The position numbers were made by a program, and so were the translations under genes. A stretch of 64,000 nt of DNA from NCBI GenBank assembly GCA_964646205.1, contig CAZYAZ010000021.1, positions 1-64,000 on the forward strand, written 5' to 3'. This document shows, piece by piece, positions 18,901 to 27,202 of this stretch (within the stretch, counting starts at the first letter, position 1; the number at the start of each line of letters is the position of its first letter). Origin of the DNA: UBA8437 sp964646205. Lineage in GTDB: Bacteria; Planctomycetota; Planctomycetia; Planctomycetales; Planctomycetaceae. Below the pieces are notes generated by a model. That model did no database searches and was not told where the DNA came from. It saw nothing but the letters and a program-made list of their open reading frames with translations.

Positions 18901-19093
18901 GCCCCATCCCGATCCACATTCGGCCCTGTGAATCGAAGGCCATCGCGCAGGGGTTTCGGACCAACGGTTCGCTGGCCACCAGTTCGATCTTGAACCCGTC
19001 AGGAACCTGCGGCAGACCACATTCCCCCACGGCCACCGCAGACGCCACCGCGAACACAAAGCGGACCACACACCGTGTGACTCGACGGTTCAT
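15941..19093 (-). CDS. PVC-type heme-binding protein with propeller, HEAT, CHB_HEX-like and cytochrome c domains
   Basis: This 1050-residue exported protein follows the TIGR02604-type order: a short signal peptide, a six-bladed sugar-dehydrogenase-like propeller over about residues 28-400 (VPDGFKIELVASEPLVRNP, AMAFDSQGRMWIGMGPQY), HEAT repeats over about 430-650, and a C-terminal heme domain with C921-S-K-C-H925, followed by FGPDLGSV and ILDPSVEVKEGF (TIGR02603-like). Around residues 665-745, YYSLDGTVPTMRSPVW resembles the Fn3-like domain at the end of chitobiases (CHB_HEX_C). A short region with VTLFVGHDTRIPKPPSW may be a carbohydrate-binding insert. It probably oxidises a sugar-like compound and passes electrons to the heme, but no reaction is proven. 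It is the last gene of the minus-strand unit and overlaps the sulfatase stop (ATGA). Confidence 0.9.
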   Translation of the reverse strand: MNRRVTRCVVRFVFAVASAVAVGECGLPQVPDGFKIELVASEPLVRNPCAMAFDSQGRMWIGMGPQYRNPKPDTPGDSVFLLRDTDADGNYDKRQVFATGLNSIQGLAWHGRDLWIANSPDLTVVRDEDGDGVADRYVRVYTDLGNLEHGLHGLRWGPDGRLYMSKGNSKGLTRPGRLAPLPFRELWGVESPAGAPEFPSPRVSNAAGYKKNYHDPSDDWGREGGVLVCDDGGHNLEIVSRGFRNPWDIAFDSGFNFQGTDNDQNEGDRVFNPFFGSHYGWGHSWSSHWSGKDHLPTARISGPVFHGSGTGMTFYDDPRFPMPFRGVWFFNDWLRRTTFYYRPRWNGALLEPEGGEWREFVRGGNSLYKPTDIEVGPDGCLYILGWGNEYGAVFDQQGQQTNAGRVFRVSWEKRTPVTSSPTPRVQKMSVDALVGALGTSIEARRCEVQDELIRRGRKVLPYLVESLNQGRNTQRVETWVAWAVTRIELGDVSIDRHIAKWVLSERSVNLRVQALRGLAYRVRKVARRRVLPREVVAALSDSEPRVRLAAVLAIRRARQKSALPVLRGRLAVEADRIVFYAGWQALRLLASPSALKTDLGHRSGGVRLAALLALAEGNRLRADTVKPLVEDKDPRVRGVAALWMARGAGKPLVRVTPPGGEFRDRVAVAVEPGVKPSRVYYSLDGTVPTMRSPVWNGSQVVSRSVVLKLAVFVGEQRVGPVGVYRFTRLSAIESASRSGVIAARAGSGNPYRIVDGGLSVGSRVYTDRTYVFKKIPEGFRGALIVQTSNEDSSSRAARFLEIDTVIPVTLFVGHDTRIPKPPSWMALEGAGAYQRTDALVTTSDAVFRLYERKWPAGRIVVGGNTDDGLGENKSNYLVVVRPAGLRRLERATTVAAVLPHLAQGDAERGKALFFATGGAGCSKCHRTNAKQGLGFGPDLGSVVKQADPKKVVTSILDPSVEVKEGFRMLLVVTDGGKTHTGILKEETGTALTLLQPDGGELVVRKAEVDERLSQKISPMPSFERLLTPRQVADVTAFLMSLKPKTSRQGD

Positions 19094-20568
19094 CGCACTC
19101 GCCTTCGATTGGAAAAGCGAATTTGAATCAAGCCCTTGGGTTTTTCCTGCGCGGCGGCTACTCGTTGACGCAAGACTTTCGACAATTCCGACTGCGTCGC
19201 TTTCACTTCAACACTCCCGGCCAAATTCACCATCTCCCCCGGATCCTTGGCCCTGTCATAAAGTTCGGCCCCGCCAGCGGCGTCCTTGCCCCATTCCGTG
19301 TAACGGAAACGCTCCGTCCGCAAACTGTACCCGTTGGAATACTGGGTCAGCGCCGATGTCCGAATGTTGGTTTTCGGATCTCGCAACGCCGACGCCAGGC
19401 TGACGCCACTAACTGTTCCGGGCACTTCGAGGCCGCACAGTTCGCCAAGCGTTCGATAAAAGTCGACCATTTCCACCGGGCCATGATGCGTTTTTCCGGC
19501 GGCAGTCACACCTGGCCCGGCGATCACCAGCGGAACGCGATCGGCATTTTCAAAAAGTGTTGTCTTCTGATAATGACCATGTTCACCCATGTGATAACCA
19601 TGATCGGAGGTGAACATCACAACCGTGTTCTTGTCGAGCCCTGTCCGTTTCAGTGCCGCGAGTATTCTTCCAATCTGCGCATCGGCAAACGTGATGGAAG
19701 CGTAGTACGCCTGGATCGCCTCGCGAGCCAACTTGTCGGGAAGATTGACCTGGTCTTTCTTTCTCAAGATTGTGTCACGCGCCCCCTTGGGAAGCGTCTC
19801 GAAATAGCCCTTGGGAACCTTCGGGACCCGGATCGATTTCGTCGGATACATCTCAAAATACTTCTTTGGCGCAACATATGGTGTGTGTGGCCGATACAGA
19901 CCAACAGCAAGGAAAAACGGTTTTCCATTCCTGGAATGCTTTTCGAGTCGCTTGATGGCAATTGATGCAGCAATGCCATCGGTTTGTTCTTCATCAGTCC
20001 CTTCAGCAGCCAACCAACTCAAAGTTCCTCCAAATTGGCCTTTGCGAAGACTAAAAATCTTCGACTCATCATCCACGTCTCGGCCACGAGGGTTGAACGT
20101 CTGGTTCCAGGAGTACGGGTCGTCGTGGCCACTTGTGCCAATATGTTTCGGAACGTTGTAGTGATACATCTTTCCGATCCGCGTGGCGAAGTATCCATTT
20201 CGCCGAAACATCTGGGGCAGGGTGACGACATTCGGGATGTGCTCGCGTATGTAAATCGCGTTCCGCCGCACCAGCGTTTGATCGGGGTACATCCCGGTCA
20301 AAAAAGACGCCCGACTGGGTCCGCACAAAGGAAACTGACAAAACGCGCTCGAGAACAAAACTCCCCGCCGCGCCAGCCGATCAATATTGGGTGTTTTGAC
20401 CTGCGTATGTCCGTAGCAACCCATGTCGCAGTTCAGGTCGTCGCAGACCAGAAACAACACATTCAGCTTTGCGGCCTGTGCCTCAGCTCCAGTCGCCGAT
20501 TGGCCAAAAGAAGCCACGACGCCGACAATTCCCAGGGCCAAACACATCCGGAATCGAGCTTCGGGCAT
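19090..20568 (-). CDS. Secreted iduronate-2-sulfatase-like sulfatase
   Basis: This is a 492-residue S1 sulfatase with a signal peptide. Metal ligands D43-D44 lie in FLVCDDLNCDMGCYGH. The formylglycine motif is C82-G-P-S-R86, followed by ASFLTGMYPDQT. The layout, including LPQMFRRNGYFATRIGKMYH and FTSDHGYHMGEHGHYQK, is that of the iduronate-2-sulfatase-like group, which suggests sulfated uronic-acid-containing glycans. It is the sixth gene of the minus-strand unit, starts 63 bases after the kinase stop, and overlaps the following heme protein gene by four bases. Confidence 0.93.
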   Translation of the reverse strand: MPEARFRMCLALGIVGVVASFGQSATGAEAQAAKLNVLFLVCDDLNCDMGCYGHTQVKTPNIDRLARRGVLFSSAFCQFPLCGPSRASFLTGMYPDQTLVRRNAIYIREHIPNVVTLPQMFRRNGYFATRIGKMYHYNVPKHIGTSGHDDPYSWNQTFNPRGRDVDDESKIFSLRKGQFGGTLSWLAAEGTDEEQTDGIAASIAIKRLEKHSRNGKPFFLAVGLYRPHTPYVAPKKYFEMYPTKSIRVPKVPKGYFETLPKGARDTILRKKDQVNLPDKLAREAIQAYYASITFADAQIGRILAALKRTGLDKNTVVMFTSDHGYHMGEHGHYQKTTLFENADRVPLVIAGPGVTAAGKTHHGPVEMVDFYRTLGELCGLEVPGTVSGVSLASALRDPKTNIRTSALTQYSNGYSLRTERFRYTEWGKDAAGGAELYDRAKDPGEMVNLAGSVEVKATQSELSKVLRQRVAAAQEKPKGLIQIRFSNRRRVR

Positions 20569-20631
20569 CGCACCCTCCTCACATGGTTCTCAAACGTTTG
20601 CCTCGGTAGTCTCTCCCGCTGCGAGAGGATG

Positions 20632-21633
20632 TCAACCGATGCCTCCATCGTCACCGGACAGCAAGCCGCCGCGGACCGAATCCAGCGCATCAACCAGTTC
20701 CACCATTGATTGAAACCGATCGGCCGGCTCCTTGGCCAAAGCCCGATCCACGATCGCCTGCAGTGACTCGGGGATCACCCGGTCGCCGGCGGCCTCCAGC
20801 AATGGAGTGGGCTCGTCGTGCAAGATGTTTTCAAACGTCTGCCGGACCGTGCGGCCACGAAACGCTTCCCGAAACACCAGCAACTCGTACAAAACCACAC
20901 CGACGCTAAAGATATCGGATCGTTCGTCCAGCGACGGCTTTCCAAGGACCTGTTCCGGAGACATGTACAGGGGTGTACCCGGTCGCTGGCCGATCCGGGT
21001 CAATGGCGTCAATTCCTGGTCGAGTTCCCAATCCCCCATCCCCGCTTCGTTTTCCGAAACGTCGACGGCTGACGCCCCCCACACCTTGGCCACTCCCCAG
21101 TCCAACACGATCACTTCACCAAAAGCTCCCACCCAGATGTTCTCCGGCTTGAGATCGCGGTGCACGACACCATGCGCGTGTGCGTATGCACAGGCCTGGC
21201 AGGCCTGTATCACCACCTCAACCAGCCGTTCAAGCGGGTACGCGACTTCGGTGACCTGGTCCTTCCAGCTAAGACGTTGCAACACCTTGAATAGATCTTC
21301 GCCGGCAATGCACTTCATTGTGAAATACAGGCAATCCCCGTCATACCGTCCGATTTCATAAACCGGAACGGTGTTGGGATGCTGGAGTTGGGCGGTGATC
21401 CGAGCCTCGCGAAGAAAACGCCGGCGCTCGGTTTTGTCTCGAGCAAACTCGTCCCGCAGGGTTTTAATCGCCACGCGGCGGCCCGAAACTGGGTCCCAGC
21501 AAGATCGCAGTTCCGCCTTTGCTCCGCGCGCAATTGGCTCAAAGTCGGCGAAACGCCCGTATCCACCGGATTGGTCAACGGGAAGATCCAGATCCGTCGA
21601 ACTCACGACAATCTGCGGAAACGGGTCGGCCAC
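20632..21633 (-). CDS. Cytosolic Ser/Thr protein kinase with altered glycine loop
   Basis: This 333-residue Hanks-type kinase is almost only a catalytic domain. It has VAIK (K57), the helix-C glutamate E76, HRDLKPEN (residues 158-165), DWG in place of DFG (178-180), GTPLYMSPEQ and DERSDIFSVGVVLYELL. The ATP-binding glycine loop reads IARGAKAELRSCW, lacking two of the three usual glycines. No transmembrane helix, PASTA or other sensor domain follows. It starts with GTG at 21633, only 21 bases after the DUF1552 stop. Its position inside an operon of exported enzymes suggests regulation of that system, which is inference. Confidence 0.9.
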   Translation of the reverse strand: MADPFPQIVVSSTDLDLPVDQSGGYGRFADFEPIARGAKAELRSCWDPVSGRRVAIKTLRDEFARDKTERRRFLREARITAQLQHPNTVPVYEIGRYDGDCLYFTMKCIAGEDLFKVLQRLSWKDQVTEVAYPLERLVEVVIQACQACAYAHAHGVVHRDLKPENIWVGAFGEVIVLDWGVAKVWGASAVDVSENEAGMGDWELDQELTPLTRIGQRPGTPLYMSPEQVLGKPSLDERSDIFSVGVVLYELLVFREAFRGRTVRQTFENILHDEPTPLLEAAGDRVIPESLQAIVDRALAKEPADRFQSMVELVDALDSVRGGLLSGDDGGIG

Positions 21634-21654
21634 GATCGATCTGTCTCCGCGTCT

Positions 21655-22983
21655 CTAGAACCCCTCGAGACACTTGTCAGCGTCACCGAAGTGATTTCCC
21701 CTGACTCCCATGCCGTCGAGAATCGAAAGATACAGGCTACAGAGCTTCCGATTCTCATCGCCCCGTTCCAGGTAATCGAGAGCCCGGCCGGTTTTGATCG
21801 CACCGTCCAACCCACCGACCTGGATCAGTGGCACCTTGGTCGAATCGTGTGCGCTTCCCGACCACATGTTGTTCACAAACAGCAGGCACGAATGGTCCAG
21901 GACCGTCCCGTCACCTTCGGACATGGCGTCAAGTTTCTTGGCCAGGTAACCCAACTGGTCACAGTAATACGTCGACACTCGTTCGTAATCGTCCGAGTGG
22001 TCGTGGTGTGACGACGTGTGATGATTCAACCGAACGTTGAGGAAGGGATAAAACAACCCCGAGATGTCCCGGCACAGTAGTAACGTCGCAACACGCGTTT
22101 TGTCGGTCTGAAACGCCAGGGCAATCACATCACACATCAACCGCATGTGTTCACGAATATCCTCGGGCAGACCGTCATCTGGACGCGGCATCGATACCAA
22201 CGGGCTGTTCGCTTTCTTGGCGTTGTCATCCGCCTTGTCCTTGAGTTGTCGAACGCGTTCGATCCGGCGTTCAATTTCCCGCACGCTGGTCAGATACTCG
22301 TCCAACTTGGCCCGATCAAGGTAACTGGCCTGCCGCCTCAGGCCGGCCGCCTGTGTTCTCACCCGATCCAGAACACTCTGCGTTCGACGACTACCGCGAT
22401 TGTCGAACAGGCTGTCAAACGCGAGAGACGGGTAGACCTCCATCGGAACCGGGGCGGTCACATCTCGCCAGGAGATGTGTGAACTGTATGCCATCGAGAA
22501 GTTTGTCTCGTGATACCCGGTAATCGGCTGTTCGCAACCCAGCACCAGGCTCGGCTGAATCGTTTCCTCTTCAAATTCCCTGGCCAGCACCTGGTCAACG
22601 CTGACTCCGCCACGAATGACGGCCCCCTTTTTCAGTGAAACACCTGACAAGATGTTCCCCGTTTGGCCGGGATGGATCCCAACGCCCGTTGCATTCTTGT
22701 TGAACAGCCCGTGGATCACGTTGACTTTACTGCGAATCGGTTCCAGCGATTTCAAACTCTTACCGAGTTCAAGACCGTTGGTGGTCTCCTTGCCCCACCA
22801 GTGCAACGGATTCACTCCGTTGGCCATGAACAACGCGGCAAACCTCTTGGGATAGGGGCTTTTCGAATCGGCTTTCACGGCCCCCAGAGCGGTCACTGAC
22901 TCCAGCCACGGCAAAGCCATCGTGACGCCAGCGCCTTGCAGAAAAGCCCGCCGGTGAGTCGCATTCCGTTCGTTGCTCATCAT
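21655..22983 (-). CDS. DUF1552 family protein, exported
   Basis: This is a DUF1552 protein of about 442 residues, with a leader of Tat type (HRRAFLQGAGVTMALPWLES). Conserved segments include PKRFAALFMANGVNPLHWW near the N-terminus and SSHHDHSDDYERVSTYY in the C-terminal half. The family has a DUF1501-like role as partner of DUF1592-type cytochromes, and its biochemical function is unknown. Two adjacent ATG codons (22983 and 22980), preceded by a purine-rich GAAGAAG, are the probable start. The longer frame to 23016 adds nothing recognisable. It follows the DUF1592 gene by 97 bases. Confidence 0.9.
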   Translation of the reverse strand: MMSNERNATHRRAFLQGAGVTMALPWLESVTALGAVKADSKSPYPKRFAALFMANGVNPLHWWGKETTNGLELGKSLKSLEPIRSKVNVIHGLFNKNATGVGIHPGQTGNILSGVSLKKGAVIRGGVSVDQVLAREFEEETIQPSLVLGCEQPITGYHETNFSMAYSSHISWRDVTAPVPMEVYPSLAFDSLFDNRGSRRTQSVLDRVRTQAAGLRRQASYLDRAKLDEYLTSVREIERRIERVRQLKDKADDNAKKANSPLVSMPRPDDGLPEDIREHMRLMCDVIALAFQTDKTRVATLLLCRDISGLFYPFLNVRLNHHTSSHHDHSDDYERVSTYYCDQLGYLAKKLDAMSEGDGTVLDHSCLLFVNNMWSGSAHDSTKVPLIQVGGLDGAIKTGRALDYLERGDENRKLCSLYLSILDGMGVRGNHFGDADKCLEGF

Positions 22984-23081
22984 CTTCTTCGCCTTCCCAC
23001 ACGCTGTCTCTGCCAATCACCCCTGGTGGACACTATAGCACAGCCCACCAAAAACACGGCAACCTGTTCCGGACACCCGCC

Positions 23082-26051
23082 CTAGCGGCGCGGCTGGAAC
23101 TCCCGATCTCTCTTTCGGAGAAATTGTGGACTCAGCACGATCTTTTCGATCAGCAGTTGCGCCCCAAACCCTCCCGTCTCAAGGGCGAGGATCGCTCCCT
23201 CTATCGCCCGGCGATCCGACAACATCACCCGGCGTCCCAACGCGTAGACGAACAGCCGTCGAACAACATTCGCCACAAACTGATCGCGCCGCCGTGTCGC
23301 AATTTCGCGCCTGAGGCCTTCCAAACCCACACCGACACCACCGCCTGGAAATTCTGCTCGGACGTCCACACGACGACCGCCTCCATCAACCTCTCGCCGC
23401 CGCCCCACCGGCCCATACCCTTCAAACGCCAATCCGAATGAATCAAACCGGGCATGGCATTTGGCGCACAACTGATTTTGGCGATGTTTCGCCAGAACCT
23501 CTCTCAGTGTCATCTCACCAAGATCAGCCTCGTCAGCTGGAAGATCGGGCACTTTCGGTGGTGGAGGGGGGATGTGTTCACCAAGTAGACGGTGGACAAC
23601 CCAGTACCCACGCCGAACCGGACTGGTGCGCAGACCGGAGGAATTCGTGGTCAAAAACACCCCCATGGGAAGCAGCCCTCCCCGCCCGAACGACGTTGCA
23701 TCCTTGACCCGCACCCAACGATCCGACACTCCCTCGACTGTCCCGCCGGGCCACGGAATACCGTAGTGCCGGGCCAACTCCTTGTTCACGAACGTGTGAC
23801 GTCCATCAATCAACTCCAGGACCGACCCGTTCGTCCTCAACGTGTGGACAAAAAACCGTGACGGCTCCTGGTACATCGCCCGACGCACGCCGGCAGTGAA
23901 GCCTGGAAACCTTTTTCGATCGACCGCATTGAATTGTTCGAACTGTCGCACACCGAGCCATTGGCCAAGAAATTCCACAGCCAACGCGTCACTCCTCTGG
24001 TCTTCGACCATCCGTTTCATTTCTCGCCGCAACACCTCGGGGCGGTGCAGCGACCCATCTCCGGCAAGGTCCAGAAGCCGTTGATCTGGCAGGCTCGACC
24101 ACAGGAAATAACTCAAACGGCTAGCCAACTCGTGACCGGTCAACGCGGTCGTCGATTTCCCAGGCACAGCGGCCATCACCTGGTAGGAGAATTGAGGCGA
24201 CATCAAAACGGCCACGATCAGGTCTCGCACAGCCTCCTCGTGTTTCAAGCCGTGCTTCTCGCGTTGATTGCGGTAAAACCGCAGCAGGTCTTCACGTTCA
24301 ATCGACTCCAAAGGTCTTCGATAGGCCCGACCGGCCAAACGGAGCACCGCCTGCAATTGACCGGACTCAGCGTCCCGTCGCTCCACTTCCACTCGTCTGA
24401 TCCTCGTCGACATCTGCGAAAAGTACCGCTTGATTTCTGTCATCACCAACGGCGACGCGTCCCGACTTTTCGCCACTCGGACATACACGTCGGTCAATTT
24501 CTTCATCTTTTCAACACTGGTGATGTCCTTGTCTTCGGATCGTGCGAAGTCAAATTCTTCGCTCTTCATGAATCGGGGAGACTCGGCCCGTTCAAAAAAC
24601 ACGAAATCGCGGAATTGCCGCTGCGGTGCCCCGGTCACAAAATCAAGTTCGCTCCACAACCGATCGATTTCCTTGCGCCCGGCCTTATCAAGGACAAGCG
24701 AATACAAAGGTTGATCATCACGAAAGAAACCGGTCATCAAATGGAAGCCAGCACTAAGCAACCGCCCCTTGTTTCGATCCTTTTTCTTCAGATGCATTCG
24801 CCCTCGCTCAGACACATAGAATGCATCTGGGATCACGGAACAAAATTCGCGTACTGACTGCCGCAGTCTTTTGAGTTCCGGTTCCTTGTTCGGATTCGGC
24901 GGCAGTAGTCCTTTCATACGATTCGAAGCCAGCGTCCGGTTTTTCATCAGCACCATGGATTGCGAACCGGTCTGCACCACCCTGGCAACAATGGTCAATT
25001 CGGGAATCTCCCACCGCTCTCGTTCACTGTGAATCCAGTTTGCCAGCGATTTCAGTTCCTTTGTTGGTTGTGGTTCCGCCCGCGAGACGGCCACAGGGAT
25101 CGCGCGCCAACGTTTGCGTAATCCAAACAACGGCCCGGTCTCCGGGCCATCGGTCTCGGCCTTACCGGACAACAAGCGATAAAACTTGTCCATGTACCCG
25201 GGGCTGACTCCGTTTTTGACTGCCAAATCGGTCAATGACACGCCCGCACGTCCCAACACGTTTCGGCTGTCGAACTCCCATGCCGTCACCAAGTAGTCCG
25301 CAATATCAGTTGGCTGTTTGGCATAAAACTCGACAATCCGCTGGACACAATATTTGTCACGATCCGTGTCCGTCACCACCGGATGCGGAGCGAAGGAGAT
25401 CCCCTGATGATTCAGAACCAGGTGATCAGCGACGTGTCGAGCCGCGCCCAGGTACTTACTCAACAACGCGGGCGTCATGGCTAAGGTTTCACCGCTGTTG
25501 TCGAACCCGGATTCATTTGCCGGATCGAGTGGAAACTCCCGAGTCGGCCGAATATCAACACCGGTCAAATCCCGGATCGTGTAGTCGTATTCCGAATTGC
25601 TCAATCGCCTGGCCAGAACTGGTCCCGGATCACCCGAGTTTCGATCCGCCTCGACCCGCTGCAACTGTTGTATCCAGTCAACAACCATCCCCCGTTGTTT
25701 TCCGGTGGGCTTCCGACGTGATTTTTTGGGAGGCATCGTTTTGTCGACCAGTTTTTCCAGCACGAGTTCGAGCCGACGTGCGTCCGTGGCCACTGCCCGC
25801 ACGCTCAACCAATTCTGGAGATTCAACTCAGCCTTGGGATTTTCTCCACCATGGCACCCAATGCAAAACGTCTTCAGGAACGGCCGAACTTCGCGTGAAA
25901 AACGATTCGATATTTCTTGTGGCTTTTCGTCCGCGAACAAGGCAGGCTCACTCGCCGGACCCGTGACCAGGTGCCCCCAGGTCACCACGGCCAACCACCA
26001 CACACCAGTGGGCAACCGTTTGTCTCGACAACGCTTCAACACAGTTGTCAT
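23082..26051 (-). CDS. DUF1592-type planctomycete multidomain cytochrome
   Basis: This 989-residue exported protein has the DUF1587-DUF1595-DUF1592-DUF1588-DUF1585 architecture. After a hydrophobic leader, the N-terminal cytochrome-like domain has C63-I-G-C-H67. DUF1587 contains RLSNSEYDYTIRDLTGVDI. DUF1592 includes SRLSYFLWSSLPDQRLLDLA, and DUF1588 includes SPVRRGYWVVHRLLGE. The C-terminal DUF1585 region follows a second heme-type motif, CAKCH. The role is presumably extracytoplasmic electron transfer coupled to DUF1552, but no activity is known. The start overlaps the stop of the sialidase-like gene (ATGA). Confidence 0.92.
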   Translation of the reverse strand: MTTVLKRCRDKRLPTGVWWLAVVTWGHLVTGPASEPALFADEKPQEISNRFSREVRPFLKTFCIGCHGGENPKAELNLQNWLSVRAVATDARRLELVLEKLVDKTMPPKKSRRKPTGKQRGMVVDWIQQLQRVEADRNSGDPGPVLARRLSNSEYDYTIRDLTGVDIRPTREFPLDPANESGFDNSGETLAMTPALLSKYLGAARHVADHLVLNHQGISFAPHPVVTDTDRDKYCVQRIVEFYAKQPTDIADYLVTAWEFDSRNVLGRAGVSLTDLAVKNGVSPGYMDKFYRLLSGKAETDGPETGPLFGLRKRWRAIPVAVSRAEPQPTKELKSLANWIHSERERWEIPELTIVARVVQTGSQSMVLMKNRTLASNRMKGLLPPNPNKEPELKRLRQSVREFCSVIPDAFYVSERGRMHLKKKDRNKGRLLSAGFHLMTGFFRDDQPLYSLVLDKAGRKEIDRLWSELDFVTGAPQRQFRDFVFFERAESPRFMKSEEFDFARSEDKDITSVEKMKKLTDVYVRVAKSRDASPLVMTEIKRYFSQMSTRIRRVEVERRDAESGQLQAVLRLAGRAYRRPLESIEREDLLRFYRNQREKHGLKHEEAVRDLIVAVLMSPQFSYQVMAAVPGKSTTALTGHELASRLSYFLWSSLPDQRLLDLAGDGSLHRPEVLRREMKRMVEDQRSDALAVEFLGQWLGVRQFEQFNAVDRKRFPGFTAGVRRAMYQEPSRFFVHTLRTNGSVLELIDGRHTFVNKELARHYGIPWPGGTVEGVSDRWVRVKDATSFGRGGLLPMGVFLTTNSSGLRTSPVRRGYWVVHRLLGEHIPPPPPKVPDLPADEADLGEMTLREVLAKHRQNQLCAKCHARFDSFGLAFEGYGPVGRRREVDGGGRRVDVRAEFPGGGVGVGLEGLRREIATRRRDQFVANVVRRLFVYALGRRVMLSDRRAIEGAILALETGGFGAQLLIEKIVLSPQFLRKRDREFQPRR

Positions 26052-27202
26052 TTCAATGCCTTCAACGCTTCCAGTGGAATTCGAGCCAATCGCACGTCCT
26101 CCTTATTGACCGAATAAGCCACAAGCAGATCATCGCCCACGACGATTGCATGCGGATATTGCCAGCCAGCCAACTTGTGCTTGCCCTCGAAACGAACTTT
26201 CGTCGCTTCGTTCTTGATCACTGCAGCGCGACCAAACTTCCGGCCATCGCGGCTCAGTGCAATCGTCAAGATCGAACGATCGAGTCGCTTTGCCGACGCG
26301 TTGTTTATCAGAAACACGGTTCCGTCGGGCAGCCGACCTGTTGCATGACGTGCCAATGAATCCGGAAAGTTTGTTGCCGTCGGAACCGACCAACTTCGAC
26401 CCGAATCACGGCTTTCACTGGCATACAACACCCCGCTGTAATTTCGGAACGGACACACCACGACACCATTTCCGAGAACATATGGCGCCGGTTCGGTGTA
26501 CCCAAACACCTTCAAGTCCATCGGCGCAATCGGGCACCGCAGCCAACCGGACAGCCCATCGCGTGCCGTTGTTCGATACAACGCCATCCGACCCGTCGCC
26601 CGACCGTCGCCCACATGTTCACCCGCAATCAACAGATCTCCGTTGGCCATACGTACCGGACCGGCGATAAAGAATCCCGGCAGCAGTCTCCTCGCCTTGG
26701 ACCAACCACCTGACGCCTTGGCCTCGCGGGCAAACAGGGCCGTCCTGGGGTCGAAATTTGTCCCCCCGGTGATTGTGTACAATGCCACCAAACGAGCCCC
26801 GTCCACCACCCATCCCGACGCAACACAGGCGCCACGACCCGCTGGATCTACGGCGAGCTGTTGTGGCCGAGACCATTTCTTCAAATTCGCCACACGGGCT
26901 TTCGAAAACAGGATGCGTTGTCCCGGTTCGTCCTCGCCCACACGCCCGTTAGACCACATGCACCACACCTCATCCCCCCGCCGGACAAGGTTCGGATGGT
27001 GGCAGAAACGGTAGGTCCTCTCGGTTGCCCGGTACAGGACCGTTTCCGCGAACGCCAGCTTATCGAGCCCCAGCGTTCGGGGCTGACTTGCATCGAACAA
27101 TCCGTCCACGGCGCCAAGCGGAGCCGCGGCCCCAGCGCTCCCGGCGAACCCCAAGACCAAAACCAGCCCGATCACGGCTTCAGAACGACGCGTTGATCCC
27201 AT
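26048..27202 (-). CDS. Secreted sialidase-like (BNR-repeat) glycosidase
   Basis: This 384-residue protein has a signal peptide (hydrophobic residues 9-27) and a six-bladed sialidase-like propeller. HHPNLVRRGDEVWCMWSNG opens the first blade. SRDSGRSWSVPTATNFPDS is a clear Asp-box type repeat, and TIALSRDGRKFG is a degenerate one. I cannot place the full sialidase catalytic set (three Arg, Tyr, Glu) with certainty, so the substrate could be sialic acid, another acidic sugar, or none. It overlaps the upstream creatininase-like gene by 31 bases and is coupled to the DUF1592 gene downstream by ATGA. Confidence 0.82.
   Translation of the reverse strand: MGSTRRSEAVIGLVLVLGFAGSAGAAAPLGAVDGLFDASQPRTLGLDKLAFAETVLYRATERTYRFCHHPNLVRRGDEVWCMWSNGRVGEDEPGQRILFSKARVANLKKWSRPQQLAVDPAGRGACVASGWVVDGARLVALYTITGGTNFDPRTALFAREAKASGGWSKARRLLPGFFIAGPVRMANGDLLIAGEHVGDGRATGRMALYRTTARDGLSGWLRCPIAPMDLKVFGYTEPAPYVLGNGVVVCPFRNYSGVLYASESRDSGRSWSVPTATNFPDSLARHATGRLPDGTVFLINNASAKRLDRSILTIALSRDGRKFGRAAVIKNEATKVRFEGKHKLAGWQYPHAIVVGDDLLVAYSVNKEDVRLARIPLEALKALK

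Noticed and set aside
17894..18931. 345-codon frame antisense to the PVC heme protein gene
   Set aside because: It lies entirely opposite a gene with clear domains, has no homology I recognise, and many such long antisense frames occur throughout because of biased third codon positions.
23934..24857. 307-codon frame antisense to the DUF1592 gene
   Set aside because: Opposite a fully supported multidomain gene; no domain or RBS.
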